Positions 8,726-19,563 of a stretch of DNA of 64,000 nucleotides are shown here, piece by piece. The stretch comes from Roseitranquillus sp963709765 (GTDB lineage Bacteria; Pseudomonadota; Alphaproteobacteria; Rhodobacterales; Rhodobacteraceae): assembly GCA_963709765.1 (NCBI GenBank), contig CAVPXL010000001.1:558001-622000 (forward strand), in the 5' to 3' direction. The position numbers and the translations under genes are program-made. Every line of letters begins with the position of its first letter. Positions within the stretch are counted from its first letter, which is position 1. The notes below the pieces were generated by a model. The model was not told the DNA's origin. It saw only the letters and a program-made list of their open reading frames with translations, and searched no databases.

Positions 8726-10342
8726 ATGAGCGCCGAAGCCGACGTCACGAACCAGTGGGGCCCGTTCGGTCGACCGCTTTTCGACGATCCAAAGGCGCGC
8801 GCCCTCTCGCGCGTGGGCGTGGTCGATGTGGGCTCGAACTCCATCCGCCTCGTGGTCTTCGACGGCGCGGCACGCTCACCGGCGTATTTCTACAACGAAA
8901 AGGTCATGGCCGGGCTTGGCCGCGGCTTTGCCGAAACCGGTAAGCTGAACCCCAAGGGGCGCGAACGGGCGCTTCAGGCGCTCGGCCGCTTCGCCATGCT
9001 GGGCGAGGCCATGGGGGTCTCGCCGCTGACGGCCGTGGCTACCGCCGCCGTGCGCGAAGCCTCCGACGGGCCCGATTTCGTCGAGACGGTCAAGCGCGAG
9101 ACGGGCATCGACCTCTGGGTCATCGACGGCGAGGAAGAGGCGCGACTCTCGGCGCAGGGTGTCCTGCTGGGCTGGCCCGACGCCGAAGGGCTGATCTGCG
9201 ACATCGGCGGTTCGTCGATGGAGCTGGCCGAGGTGAGCGGCGGCAAGGTGGGTCGGCGCATCACGTCGCCGCTCGGTCCGTTCCGGCTGGCGGAGATCGA
9301 TCCCAAGAAGCTCGACCGGCATATCGCGGGCGCGGTCGCCGGCCTGCGGGACGAGATGGGCGACGAACCCGAATGCCTTTACCTCGTCGGGGGCTCGTGG
9401 CGTGCCATCGCCAGGCTCGACATGGTCCGCCAGAACTACCCGCTGACGGTACTGCACGAATACCGGATGACGCGCGAAGACGTGGCCGAGACCGTGGAAT
9501 GGATCCTGGACAACGACATCACCGCCCTGCGCAAGCGCGCCGATCTCAGCGAGGCGAGGATGGCGCTGGTCCCGACGGCCTGCCGCGTGTTGCGCCACGT
9601 GGTCGAGACCCTGCGCCCCCGACGCCTCGCCGTCTCCAGCTACGGAATTCGCGAAGGCCTGCTCTACGAACAGATGCCGCAGGAGATCAGGGACCGCGAT
9701 CCGCTGATCGAGGCGAGCCGTTTCGCCGAGAAGAAGGACGCGCGGATGCCCGGCTTCGGGCGCAAGCTTTACACCTTCGTCAAACCGCTGTTTCCAGACG
9801 CCGACTATCCGCTCCTTCGCATCGTGCGGGCCGCGTGCCTGCTGCACGACGTAAGCTGGCGGGCCCATCCCGATTACCGCCACGAGGTCTGCTTCGACAA
9901 TGCGACTCGGGCCAACCTCGGCGGGTTGACACACCCGGAGCGGGTCTTCCTCGGGTTGGCGCTCCTGCACCGCTACAAGGGCAGCCGCAGCGGCTCGCAA
10001 TTCGACGATCTCGTAAGCCTGCTTGACGCCGAGGAGATCAAGCGCGCGGAAGTGCTGGGCCGGGCGATGCGCCTCGGCGCCATGCTGACGGTGGACGATC
10101 CCGCCTCGATGGGCGAACTGCGCTGGTTCCCGGCCAAGGCGCGGCTGGAGATGCACGTCTCCACGCAGGCCGACGCGCTGTTCGGGGAGGTCGCCGAAAG
10201 CCGGTTCCGCGCACTGGCCTCGGCGCTCGACGCCGAATCCGGAAGTGATACGCGCCGCCGCCTGACCTGCGGCGCCCTCAGATTTCGACTTCTCGGTCTT
10301 CCGTCGGATCTTCGGGGACAAGCGGCGTCTTGCGCCGGATGA
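8726..10342 (+). CDS. ppx: exopolyphosphatase Ppx/GppA, C-terminal frame suspect
   Basis: Removes terminal phosphates from polyphosphate or cleaves pppGpp; ASKHA-fold phosphatase. The nucleotide-binding loop VGVVDVGSNSIRLVVFDG is near the N-terminus (about residues 30-47) and a second glycine loop CDIGGSSMEL is about 110 residues later. A C-terminal HD-type domain (LLHDVSWRAHPDYR) follows. The reading frame runs to 10342 and overlaps the opposing gene by 65 bases with a tail unlike the rest. Dropping one base near 10238 would end the protein at 10265 with ...AEPEVIRAAA, which looks more natural. The body of the gene is secure; only the last 35 residues are in doubt. Confidence 0.9.
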   Translation: MSAEADVTNQWGPFGRPLFDDPKARALSRVGVVDVGSNSIRLVVFDGAARSPAYFYNEKVMAGLGRGFAETGKLNPKGRERALQALGRFAMLGEAMGVSPLTAVATAAVREASDGPDFVETVKRETGIDLWVIDGEEEARLSAQGVLLGWPDAEGLICDIGGSSMELAEVSGGKVGRRITSPLGPFRLAEIDPKKLDRHIAGAVAGLRDEMGDEPECLYLVGGSWRAIARLDMVRQNYPLTVLHEYRMTREDVAETVEWILDNDITALRKRADLSEARMALVPTACRVLRHVVETLRPRRLAVSSYGIREGLLYEQMPQEIRDRDPLIEASRFAEKKDARMPGFGRKLYTFVKPLFPDADYPLLRIVRAACLLHDVSWRAHPDYRHEVCFDNATRANLGGLTHPERVFLGLALLHRYKGSRSGSQFDDLVSLLDAEEIKRAEVLGRAMRLGAMLTVDDPASMGELRWFPAKARLEMHVSTQADALFGEVAESRFRALASALDAESGSDTRRRLTCGALRFRLLGLPSDLRGQAASCAG

Positions 10343-10569
10343 TGATGTCGCCGTTCGGCAAGTACCTCGGGCGGGTGATAGGCGTCGATACCGTCAAGCG
10401 TATCGCGCAACTCCCGCAAGGCCGGAGCCAGCTGCTGCATCAGCCCCTCGAGAAGCAGCCGCGTCCCCTCGGAGAAGAGGTCGGACCCCTCCCCGGGATC
10501 CCTCGGAGCCTCCTGCGCGGAGGCCGGCAGGACCAGGCCGAGGGTCAGGATCAAGGCAAGGCGTCGCAT
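10278..10569 (-). pseudogene. small exported protein, apparent +1 frameshift
   Basis: ATG at 10569 opens a signal peptide (MRRLALILTLGLVLPASA-QE) followed by an acidic helical region. After PPEVL the frame goes off into unrelated sequence. Skipping one base near 10359 continues as PNGDIIIRRKTPLVPED and stops at 10278, giving 96 residues. PNGDIIIRR is, as far as I recall, the conserved end of a small family of exported proteins common in Rhodobacteraceae. The gene is 38 bases downstream of the DjlA-like gene. Function unknown. The break may be a sequence error, given similar sites elsewhere in the window. Confidence 0.7.
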
Positions 10570-10607
10570 GGGCCCAACATAACACGCCACGACCGGGCGG
10601 TCGAACC

Positions 10608-11285
10608 TCACGTCTTGCCCGAGATCTCCTCCCAGGCGCGATTGAGCGCGATCAGTCGCTTTTCGGCAAGCTTGACCGCCTCTTTGGGGACGCCCCGGGC
10701 GATCATCCGGTCGGGGTGACTTTCGCGCACCTGCCGCCGCCAGGCCGCCCGCGCCTCGTCCAGCGGCGTGTCGGGGTCGATCCCGAGGATCTCCCAGGGG
10801 TCACGATCGGCCTCGGGCACGAAACGGCTGCGCAGGATCCGGAACTCGCGGTCGGGCAGACCGAAGATCTTCGTCACGCGCTGAAGGAAATCGTCTTCGG
10901 CGGGGTGATAGGTCCCGTCCGCCACCGCGATGTGGAAAAGGCCCTCGACCAGGTCGCTCAGCACGGCCCGGTCATCGCCGAACATCCGTCCGATCCGGCG
11001 GGCGTAATCCTCGAACCCCGCGACATCCTGTCGGGCGAGGTTGAAGACCCTTGCCGCGTTGGCCTCCTCCTCGGGCGGGATGTGGAAGACCTCGCGAAAT
11101 GCCGTCACCTCGTTTCGGGTCACGAGGCCGTCGGCCTTGGCCATCTTGGCGCCGAGCGCGATGACCGCGATGGCAAAGCCGACGCTGCGCTCGGGCGGGG
11201 CCCTGAGCCTGTCGAAGACCGCCCCCAGCCCTTCGCCAGCGGCGAGGGCACCCAATGCATCGGCTATGCGGGTCCAGATCGACAT
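10608..11285 (-). CDS. DjlA-like co-chaperone: TerB-type domain plus J domain
   Basis: 225 residues. An N-terminal helical TerB-like domain (about 35-145, with conserved acidic positions KADGLVTRNEV and VADGTYHPAEDDF) is followed by a C-terminal J domain (about 163-225) containing the HPD tripeptide at 190-192, which stimulates DnaK ATPase. No N-terminal membrane anchor like that of E. coli DjlA is evident, so a soluble location is likely. It precedes the small exported protein gene on the same strand. Confidence 0.88.
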   Translation of the reverse strand: MSIWTRIADALGALAAGEGLGAVFDRLRAPPERSVGFAIAVIALGAKMAKADGLVTRNEVTAFREVFHIPPEEEANAARVFNLARQDVAGFEDYARRIGRMFGDDRAVLSDLVEGLFHIAVADGTYHPAEDDFLQRVTKIFGLPDREFRILRSRFVPEADRDPWEILGIDPDTPLDEARAAWRRQVRESHPDRMIARGVPKEAVKLAEKRLIALNRAWEEISGKT

Positions 11286-11324
11286 GCGGGCTTTCTAGCG
11301 CCACAAACCGGAGATGTCAGGCCA

Positions 11325-11813
11325 TCATCCCAGCGGTTTGCGCATCAGGTGCAGGTCGATCCAGCGGCCGAACTTGTGACCAACCTCGGGCAGCACGGCC
11401 ACGGATGCGAACCCCAAAGCGGCGTGGAACGCGCGGCCCGCCGGGTTCTCGCCGCTTACGCCGGCGAACAACGAATGGGCACCACCAGCCCGGGCGTGGC
11501 CCTCGAGCGCGGCCATCAGCGCGCGGCCCACCCCTGCCTTGCGCGCGGCTGGTGCCACGTGAACCGTGTGTTCCATCGTGCGTCCATAGCCGCGGCCATT
11601 GCGGAACTGCCCGTAGAAGCCGAAGCCCGAGACGTCGCCGGTGTCGGCGACGAAGACGGCGTGGCCCGCATCCTGCCGCTCCGCGATGAGGCGGCGGATG
11701 TCCGCCTCCGAGCGCTCGTCGGGAGTGAACGTGATGGTCGTGTCGCGAATGATCGGGTTCCAGATCGCCGCAATGGCTGCGGAATCGGCCGCGATCGCCG
11801 AGCGGACCTTCAC
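11325..11813 (-). CDS. GNAT family N-acetyltransferase, phosphinothricin acetyltransferase-like
   Basis: 162-residue acetyl-CoA-dependent transferase. The start is GTG at 11813, overlapping the upstream stop as GTGA. The opening VRSAIAADSAAIAAIWN and the IRDTTITFTPDE segment resemble the PAT/Bar subgroup. The acetyl-CoA loop is HVAPAARKAGVGRALMAAL, and SGENPAGRAFHAALGF is the usual C-terminal segment. The substrate is unknown; relatives acetylate small amines such as methionine derivatives or phosphinothricin. It is coupled to a VOC-fold protein gene. Confidence 0.88.
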   Translation of the reverse strand: MKVRSAIAADSAAIAAIWNPIIRDTTITFTPDERSEADIRRLIAERQDAGHAVFVADTGDVSGFGFYGQFRNGRGYGRTMEHTVHVAPAARKAGVGRALMAALEGHARAGGAHSLFAGVSGENPAGRAFHAALGFASVAVLPEVGHKFGRWIDLHLMRKPLG

Positions 11814-12427
11814 CGCAGCAACCTGTTGCCGAGCGGCGTCTCGATCACCACCGAGAGCGACGGCGTCGGCCCGGACACGAGCCGCAGCGACGCCAGACGG
11901 TCGAGCTCCGGCAGCGCCGCGATCAGCTCGTCGATGCGCGGATGTTCCACGTCGATCCGCGCCAGACGGCATCCGCTGTCGGGCAGCGCCGCGGCCGGGT
12001 GCGTTCCTTCCCATTCGATCAGGGCCGGCGCGACGCCATCGAACGGCAACACGCCGTTCCCGGGCACCGCCATCCGCCACTTGTAGGGACCACGCGCCAG
12101 CGCCAGCGGCTCCCCTGATCCGGGCGGCGCGGTCGCCAGCGCGGCATCCAGATCGCCCACCCGCGCGATCCAGGCCGCGAGCCGAGGCGGGCCGGAGAAA
12201 CGGTCGAGCCCGAACCAGCGCGCCCGCGGCGGCGCCGGCGCATCCGGATCGACGGCGATCACCTCGAGGTAGGTGTCCGGCCCAAGGCCGAGGAGGGTGT
12301 TGTGCGTCCCCATCTCGGCATGGCGCCCCCCCGGTACCAGGTCGGCGCCCAACGTCTCGCGCACATGGTCAATCCCCGCCCGCAGCGTTTCGGCGGCAAT
12401 GGCGATATGGTCGATCTCGATCTGCAT
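11810..12427 (-). CDS. VOC (glyoxalase-like) family protein
   Basis: 205 residues, starting IEIDHIAIAAETL, the first beta-strand with the metal-position histidine of the vicinal oxygen chelate fold. GTHNTLLGLGPDTYLEVIAVD is the second typical segment. It resembles the Glyoxalase_3 type of uncharacterised single-copy VOC proteins. A metal-dependent lyase, isomerase or dioxygenase role is possible but cannot be chosen from sequence. A GGAGGTGC ribosome site precedes the ATG. Translationally coupled to the acetyltransferase downstream. Confidence 0.82.
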   Translation of the reverse strand: MQIEIDHIAIAAETLRAGIDHVRETLGADLVPGGRHAEMGTHNTLLGLGPDTYLEVIAVDPDAPAPPRARWFGLDRFSGPPRLAAWIARVGDLDAALATAPPGSGEPLALARGPYKWRMAVPGNGVLPFDGVAPALIEWEGTHPAAALPDSGCRLARIDVEHPRIDELIAALPELDRLASLRLVSGPTPSLSVVIETPLGNRLLR

Positions 12428-12820
12428 GACGCACCTCCCTGCCCCACAATAGGCAGCGGCGGATGGAGCGGAAGACCAGTCGTCTTTTCGTCGGTTCCGG
12501 GTCGCGGCTCCTCATCCTGCCGACGGATTTCCGCCAACGAAACTCGCCCATTCCCGATCCGCGCTCTGGACCGGTTCTGTCGGCACGAAGCTTCGGGCCG
12601 GCCTGCGCGGCGCTCGCTGTGGCGCACCCGGCCCTCATCCATGTCGCGCCGAACCGGGCGAGCTGCAGAGCATGGTCGCTGGGCGATTCCAGCGGCCACG
12701 GACATCGCCGTCGCGCTCGGGAGTGTCGCAGCACGGGCTGGCGTCCTGCGGAGTGTCGGCAATTCCGGAATGGTGTCGAAACACCGCGCGCGATTTGCAA
12801 TCCGCCCTCGCGGGCCGTCA
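12428..12820. other. 393-bp intergenic stretch without a convincing gene
   Basis: Lies between the VOC gene (start 12427) and the stop of the MAPEG gene. Several open frames exist on both strands, but all are arginine/alanine/proline-rich with no family resemblance, no good ribosome site and no signal peptide. It must contain the promoter for the VOC-GNAT pair. I see no strong hairpin with a T-tract. Confidence 0.6.
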
Positions 12821-13330
12821 CTAGAACACGAGCTGCCCCACCCGCCAGAGCGCCCAGACGCCGGCCATGACCGTGGGATAGAAGGTCGCCGCGAAGCCAA
12901 GCGCGCGCAGGGCCGGCGCACGGCGGTATCCGGCCCAGAACAGAGCCCGCGCCAGCGTGAACGACAGGCCCAACGCCACGGTGACACCGCCCCCGGCCGG
13001 GCCGAGCGTGAAGGCCAGCGCGGGCCAGATGCAGAGCGCCAGCACGAGCTGTTCGACCGTGTTCTGCAACACCCGCGCGTCGATCTCCGCGGCGCTGCCC
13101 GGCGCAAAGGCATCGCCGTCGATCATGCCGTCGTCGAAGAACCGCCGCTGCGCAAGGCGCCCGATCATCGCCGCAGTGACGAGTCCCGGCCCCAGATAGG
13201 CCAGCGCCAGCGCGGGTCCGAGCGCAAACACCGGAAGGCGCAGGCCCTGCCCCAGCCAGATTGCCAGCAGCCCCCAGAGCGCGCCGCCCGCCATGCCCAG
13301 CCCGATTGCGGCGCGCGGGCCCCGCATCAC
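12821..13330 (-). CDS. MAPEG family membrane protein
   Basis: 169-residue protein with about four hydrophobic segments (roughly residues 12-32, 34-55, 95-118, 145-165). The segment ARVLQNTVEQLVLALCIWPALA is broken by no charged residue and resembles the conserved helix of MAPEG proteins, the membrane-associated eicosanoid/glutathione group. Function in bacteria is uncertain. The start overlaps the mutase stop by 4 bases, suggesting coexpression with the propionate genes, although no metabolic link is known. Confidence 0.75.
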   Translation of the reverse strand: MMRGPRAAIGLGMAGGALWGLLAIWLGQGLRLPVFALGPALALAYLGPGLVTAAMIGRLAQRRFFDDGMIDGDAFAPGSAAEIDARVLQNTVEQLVLALCIWPALAFTLGPAGGGVTVALGLSFTLARALFWAGYRRAPALRALGFAATFYPTVMAGVWALWRVGQLVF

Positions 13331-15456
13331 GCGGCCGCTGCGCGCGCCGAACGGATCAGGTTGAGGATGTTGCGCGCCGCATCGGGGATGTTCGTGCCGG
13401 GCCCGAAGATCGCGGCGACCCCGGCATTGCGCAGGAACGCGTAATCCTGTTGCGGGATGACGCCCCCGCAGACCACGAGAATGTCGTCCCCGCCGCCCTT
13501 GCGCAGCGCCTCGATCAGCTTGGGCGCGAGAACCTTGTGCCCGGCCGCCTGGCTGGAGATGCCGATGACGTGCACGTCGTTGTCGAGCGCATCCTGCGCC
13601 GCTTCATCCGGGGTCTGGAAGAGCGGGCCCACATCCACGTCGAACCCGATATCGGCAAAGGCCGTCGCGATCACCTTGGCGCCGCGGTCATGCCCGTCCT
13701 GCCCCATCTTGACGACGAGCATCCGCGGACGGCGCCCCTCCTCCCCGGCGAAGGCCTCGACCTCCTTCTGGATCTCGGCAAAGCCCTCGTCTCCTTCGTA
13801 GGCGGCGCCGTAAACGCCCGCGAGCGTCTTGACCTCGGCGCGGTGACGTCCCCAGGCGTTTTCCATCGCCGCGCTGATCTCGCCAACCGTCGCGCGTGCG
13901 CGCGCCGCCTCGACGGCCAGCCCCAGGAGATTGCCGTCCCCCGACCGCGCGGCCTCTTCCAGCGCCTTCAACGCGGCGCCGCAGACGTCGGAATCCCGTC
14001 CGGCGCGGATCTTCTCGAGCCGCTCGGTCTGGCTCCGGCGGATCGCGGCGGTATCGATGTCGAGGACGTCGATCTCCTCCTCCGTCTCCAGCCGCCACTT
14101 GTTGACGCCAACGATGACCTCCCGGCCCCGGTCGACAGCCGCCTGCCGCCGCGCCGCCGCCTCCTCGATGCGCAGCTTGGGCATGCCCGACGCGACCGCC
14201 TTGGTCATTCCGCCCAGCGCATCCACCTCCTCGATCAGCTTCCACGCGGCGTCGGCCATGTCGGCCGTTAGTTTCTCGACGTAATAGGACCCGGCGAGCG
14301 GATCGACGACCTTCGTCACGCCGGTCTCGTTCTGCAGGATCAGCTGTGTGTTGCGCGCGATCCGGGAGGAGAAGTCCGTCGGCAGGCCGATCGCCTCGTC
14401 GAACGAGTTCGTGTGCAGCGACTGCGTGCCGCCCAGCACCGCCGACAGCGCTTCGTAAGCCGTGCGCACGACGTTGTTCATCGGATCCTGCTCGGCCAGG
14501 CTCACGCCACTGGTCTGACAATGGGTGCGCAGCATCAGGCTTTGCTCCTTCTTCGGCGCGAACTCGGCCATGATCCGGTGCCAGAGAAGCCGCGCGGCGC
14601 GCAGCTTCGCCGCCTCCATGAAGAAGTTCTGCCCGATGGCGAAGAAGAACGAGAGACGCCCCGCGAAGGCATCCACGTCCATGCCGCGCGCGATGGCGGT
14701 GCGCACGTATTCCCGTCCGTCGGCCAGCGTGAAGGCCAGCTCCTGCACCAGCGTCGCCCCGGCCTCCTGCATGTGGTAGCCGGAGATCGAGATCGAGTTG
14801 AAACGCGGCATCTCCCGGCTGGTGTAGTCGATGATGTCCGCCACGATCCGCATCGATGGCTCGGGCGGATAGATGTACGTGTTGCGGACCATGAACTCCT
14901 TGAGAATGTCGTTCTGGATGGTGCCCGAGAGTTTGGCGCGCTCCACCCCCTGCTCCTCGCCCGCGACGATGAAGCTGGCCAGCACCGGAATCACCGCGCC
15001 GTTCATGGTCATCGAGACGCTGACCTCGTCCAGCGGGATGCCGTCGAAGAGGATCTTCATGTCCTCCACGCTGTCGATGGCGACGCCCGCCTTGCCCACG
15101 TCGCCCTCCACCCGCTCGTGGTCGCTGTCGTAGCCACGGTGCGTGGCGAGGTCGAAGGCGACCGAGACGCCCTGTTGACCGGCGGCCAGCGCCCGGCGGT
15201 AGAAGGCGTTCGATTCCTCGGCCGTCGAGAAGCCGGCGTACTGGCGGATCGTCCAGGGCCGGCCCGCATACATGGTCGCCCGCGGCCCGCGCACGAAGGG
15301 CGGCGTGCCGGGCATCGAGCCGAGATGATCGAGGGTCTCGATATCGGACGCCGTGTAGACCGGCTGGATCTCGATGCCCTCCGGGGTGGCCCAGGTCAGC
15401 TCGTCCAGACCGCGGCCCCTGAGTTCCTTCTCCGCCCGCGCCTTCCAGTCGTCCAT
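13327..15456 (-). CDS. scpA: methylmalonyl-CoA mutase, B12-dependent
   Basis: Converts (R)-methylmalonyl-CoA to succinyl-CoA, the last step of propionyl-CoA assimilation and of the ethylmalonyl-CoA pathway. 709 residues, single-chain form: an N-terminal TIM barrel binding the CoA ester (YAGFSTAEESNAFYRR, ISGYHMQEAGAT), then a C-terminal cobalamin domain. The base-off/His-on motif D-x-H-x-x-G (D587, H589, G592, in QDGHDRG) is intact, followed by the GGVIPQQDY segment. The ATG at 15456 is preferred over 15471 because GGGAGA sits just upstream of it. Works with pccA and pccB nearby. Confidence 0.95.
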   Translation of the reverse strand: MDDWKARAEKELRGRGLDELTWATPEGIEIQPVYTASDIETLDHLGSMPGTPPFVRGPRATMYAGRPWTIRQYAGFSTAEESNAFYRRALAAGQQGVSVAFDLATHRGYDSDHERVEGDVGKAGVAIDSVEDMKILFDGIPLDEVSVSMTMNGAVIPVLASFIVAGEEQGVERAKLSGTIQNDILKEFMVRNTYIYPPEPSMRIVADIIDYTSREMPRFNSISISGYHMQEAGATLVQELAFTLADGREYVRTAIARGMDVDAFAGRLSFFFAIGQNFFMEAAKLRAARLLWHRIMAEFAPKKEQSLMLRTHCQTSGVSLAEQDPMNNVVRTAYEALSAVLGGTQSLHTNSFDEAIGLPTDFSSRIARNTQLILQNETGVTKVVDPLAGSYYVEKLTADMADAAWKLIEEVDALGGMTKAVASGMPKLRIEEAAARRQAAVDRGREVIVGVNKWRLETEEEIDVLDIDTAAIRRSQTERLEKIRAGRDSDVCGAALKALEEAARSGDGNLLGLAVEAARARATVGEISAAMENAWGRHRAEVKTLAGVYGAAYEGDEGFAEIQKEVEAFAGEEGRRPRMLVVKMGQDGHDRGAKVIATAFADIGFDVDVGPLFQTPDEAAQDALDNDVHVIGISSQAAGHKVLAPKLIEALRKGGGDDILVVCGGVIPQQDYAFLRNAGVAAIFGPGTNIPDAARNILNLIRSARAAAA

Positions 15457-15568
15457 CTCGCTCTCCCGCATCTCGCTGCTGCCCCGGCCACAAGGGCGTG
15501 ACACGCCGTCGCCGCGCCTTTCCCTTTTTGATACCCCTGTCCTATATCGAAGGCGACAGGGAGCTTCG

Positions 15569-16042
15569 ATGAAAAGACGTCTCATTGCCATCTTGTGGGC
15601 CACCGCATCGCTGGTCGTCACGACCGGCGCCGCGCAGACTGATGCCGGTGGCGTCGACGCCTGGCGCAACGACCCGGCGCATGTCTTCGACGCCACCGAG
15701 ATCGATCTGGAGGCATTTCGGTGGATCGCGCGGCCGCTTGTCGTCTTTTCCGACACGCCCGCCGACCCGGCGTTCTCGCAGCAGGTGGAGCTGCTTCAGG
15801 CGCGACTGGACGAGCTGGTACAGCGCGACGTGGTCATCGTGACCGACACCGACCCGTCCGCCATGTCGCCCATCCGGCAGAAACTGCGGCCGCGCGGGTT
15901 CATGCTCGTGGTGATCGGCAAGGATGGCGGCGTGATACTGCGCAAGCCCTTCCCGTGGCATGTGCGCGAGATCAGCCGCTCGATCGACAAGATGCCCTTG
16001 CGCCAGCAGGAGATCCGCGAGCGCCCTGCGATCGGCGAATGA
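15569..16042 (+). CDS. exported DUF4174 protein
   Basis: 157 residues. Signal peptide MKRRLIAILWATASLVVTTG with cleavage near residue 21. The mature part resembles the DUF4174 family: a thioredoxin-like core with FRWIARPLVVFSDTPADP, RDVVIVTDTDPS, and GFMLVVIGKDGGVILRKPFPW. The thioredoxin-like active site cysteines are absent, so it is unlikely to be a redox enzyme. A GGGAGC ribosome site precedes the ATG. It sits on the plus strand between the mutase and pccA. Role unknown. Confidence 0.82.
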   Translation: MKRRLIAILWATASLVVTTGAAQTDAGGVDAWRNDPAHVFDATEIDLEAFRWIARPLVVFSDTPADPAFSQQVELLQARLDELVQRDVVIVTDTDPSAMSPIRQKLRPRGFMLVVIGKDGGVILRKPFPWHVREISRSIDKMPLRQQEIRERPAIGE

Positions 16043-16100
16043 GCGTCACGAGTTGAAATCGACCCGGAAAAGGCCCATCATCGCAACAGAGGTGATGTCG

Positions 16101-16199
16101 ATGCGCAATGATCAGATCCCCGCGAAGCCGCTGCCGCCGCTTCCCTATACGCCGATCCCGGTCACGGGCCGTTCCGGTCCGCGTCCCGAGGGTTACTGA
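16101..16199 (+). CDS. possible 32-residue proline-rich small protein
   Basis: Short frame of 32 codons with an AGAGG ribosome site 8 bases upstream (an alternative ATG at 16095 is closer). The product is proline-rich (PLPPLPYTPIPVTG) and ends PRPEGY. It sits 58 bases after the DUF4174 gene on the same strand and overlaps the end of an opposing gene. No family is recognised; support is limited to the ribosome site and the low-complexity but non-random composition. Confidence 0.3.
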   Translation: MRNDQIPAKPLPPLPYTPIPVTGRSGPRPEGY

Positions 16200-16772
16200 A
16201 CCCCGCCGCCCGCAGGTCGCGCAGCCGCGTTTCCGCCGCCGGCCTCCCCCCCTTGGAATAATCATCGATCAGTGCCAGGGCCGCGTTGCCGTATTGGAAC
16301 GCCCGCGTCTTGAGCCGGATGTAGTCGTCGTAGATCGCCCTCCGCCGGTCCTGTGACAATCCCGCGAAGCTCGGCGAGCGCATGTCCTCGATGAACGCCC
16401 CGATCGCGGCGATCTGGCCGTAGAAGGCCACCACGACGTCGATCGAGGTGCGCGGCAGGATGTGGATCTCGCCGATGATCGCACGATAGACGCGGTCGGG
16501 TTCCTCGGATGGATGAAAGGGCATGAAGTCGGGATCGGTGCTCATCCGTTGCGCGATCCGGTCGTGCCCCTGTTGCAGCGCCTCGAGGCTGCCGATGCTG
16601 TCGAGATAGGCCCCGATCTCGGCGAACAGCGCGCGGTGCACGTCGCGGATCCGCTCTTCGCGCAGGCGCGCCGCGTCGCGCCGGTTGCGCCAGCCGTTGT
16701 AGATCCACCCCAAAGCGAGGAACAGGCCCGCGATCACCGCCTGCCAGAGACGCGGATCGAGGACCAGATCCA

Positions 16773-16773
<1 letters not shown>
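16162..16773 (-). CDS. uncharacterised membrane-anchored protein
   Basis: 203 residues. One membrane segment near the N-terminus (about residues 8-26, WQAVIAGLFLALGWIYNGW) is followed by a basic stretch and a long, mainly helical soluble part. I recognise no domain. The ATG overlaps the pccA stop (TGATG), so it is probably translated from the pccA message. Its end overlaps the small plus-strand frame. Its presence next to pccA suggests coexpression with propionate metabolism but says nothing about function. Confidence 0.7.
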
Positions 16774-18773
<2,000 letters not shown>

Positions 18774-18797
18774 CTGCCCCACCCCTTGATCGTGAAA

Positions 18798-18827
18798 GGG
18801 CTGCCGGAGCGTTGGCCCCGGCAGCCC
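18798..18827 (-). terminator. strong hairpin between lipoprotein gene and pccA
   Basis: Perfect 10-bp stem GGGCTGCCGG/CCGGCAGCCC with a 10-base loop, starting 25 bases upstream of the pccA ATG and about 46 bases past the lipoprotein stop. On the minus strand it is followed by TTTC only. On the plus strand the flank is CTTGTTTTATT, more T-rich, but no plus gene ends there. It may end the lipoprotein message partially, or act as a processing or attenuation structure ahead of pccA. Confidence 0.6.
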
Positions 18828-18872
18828 CTTGTTTTATTGATGTGCGGCCCCCCGGGGGCGCACCGAACGGTG

Positions 18873-19073
18873 TCAGTAGCCGCGACGGACGTTGTCGCTG
18901 AGCACGCCGGCGCCAGCGCCGACCGCCGCGCCGACGACCGGGTCGCTGTCGGTCGCGGCCGCGATACCGGCGCCGATGGCCGCGCCGCTGGCGCCGCGCT
19001 CGAGGTCGGTCTGGCCGCAGGCGGCCGCGCCGAGCACGAGGGCGAGGCCGAGGATCCATTTCTTCGTTTGCAT
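18873..19073 (-). CDS. small glycine-zipper lipoprotein
   Basis: 66 residues. Signal peptide with a lipobox-like GAAAC at about residues 15-19, so the cysteine is probably lipidated. The mature part has small-residue repeats (GASGAAIGAGIAAA, VVGAAVGAGAGVL) typical of glycine-zipper envelope proteins, and it ends NVRRGY. A CTGGAGG ribosome site supports the start. Similar small lipoproteins are common in Rhodobacteraceae. Function unknown, probably envelope. Hairpin follows the gene. Confidence 0.8.
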   Translation of the reverse strand: MQTKKWILGLALVLGAAACGQTDLERGASGAAIGAGIAAATDSDPVVGAAVGAGAGVLSDNVRRGY

Positions 19074-19218
19074 GTACCAATACCTCCAGAGGATGAGTGA
19101 TGGCGCATACTAAGGCGTGGTGCGCGCGCGGCGGCAAGATCAAAACGCGACAGGAGCCACAACGCGGCGCCACCTTGCCGACAACGCCACGGAAACGATA
19201 GCGCGAAATCCGTGTAAA

Positions 19219-19563
19219 TCACAGAAATATATCCGGAAAACTGGCCCGCGCGGCATCGATGTCGACCCGGAGCATCGCCTCGTAATCGGCCGGGTCGAAG
19301 GGCTCCTCGGCGGGCAGCACCTCGCGCCCGAAGAGCCATGAGAGGCGGCCGGCGTCGAGGTTGCCGCGAGGGAATGGGGCGTCGCCGAAATGGTCGACGA
19401 GGGCGGCGAGGAAGGCGGTGTCGGCGCGGCGGTCGGGGGCGCGGCGGTCGGCATAGCGCTCGCGCCGGGTGAGCGGCGTGACGCCCTTCGGGCTGGCGCG
19501 GCGGATCGTGAACTGGAAGTCGGTGCCCGTAAGACGGCCGGGAAAACCACGGTGTTTCAGCAT
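19219..19563 (-). CDS. uncharacterised 114-residue protein in the pcc cluster
   Basis: Soluble, arginine-rich N-terminal half and a more acidic C-terminal half (FLAALVDHFGDAPFPRGNLDAG, then LPAEEPFDPADYEAML). No domain recognised. The ATG at 19563 has no good ribosome site, so the start could be different; the frame is open to 19833. It lies between pccB and the lipoprotein gene on the same strand. Codon use looks coding (third-position GC high) and the order of acidic and aromatic residues looks like a folded protein. Confidence 0.55.
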   Translation of the reverse strand: MLKHRGFPGRLTGTDFQFTIRRASPKGVTPLTRRERYADRRAPDRRADTAFLAALVDHFGDAPFPRGNLDAGRLSWLFGREVLPAEEPFDPADYEAMLRVDIDAARASFPDIFL

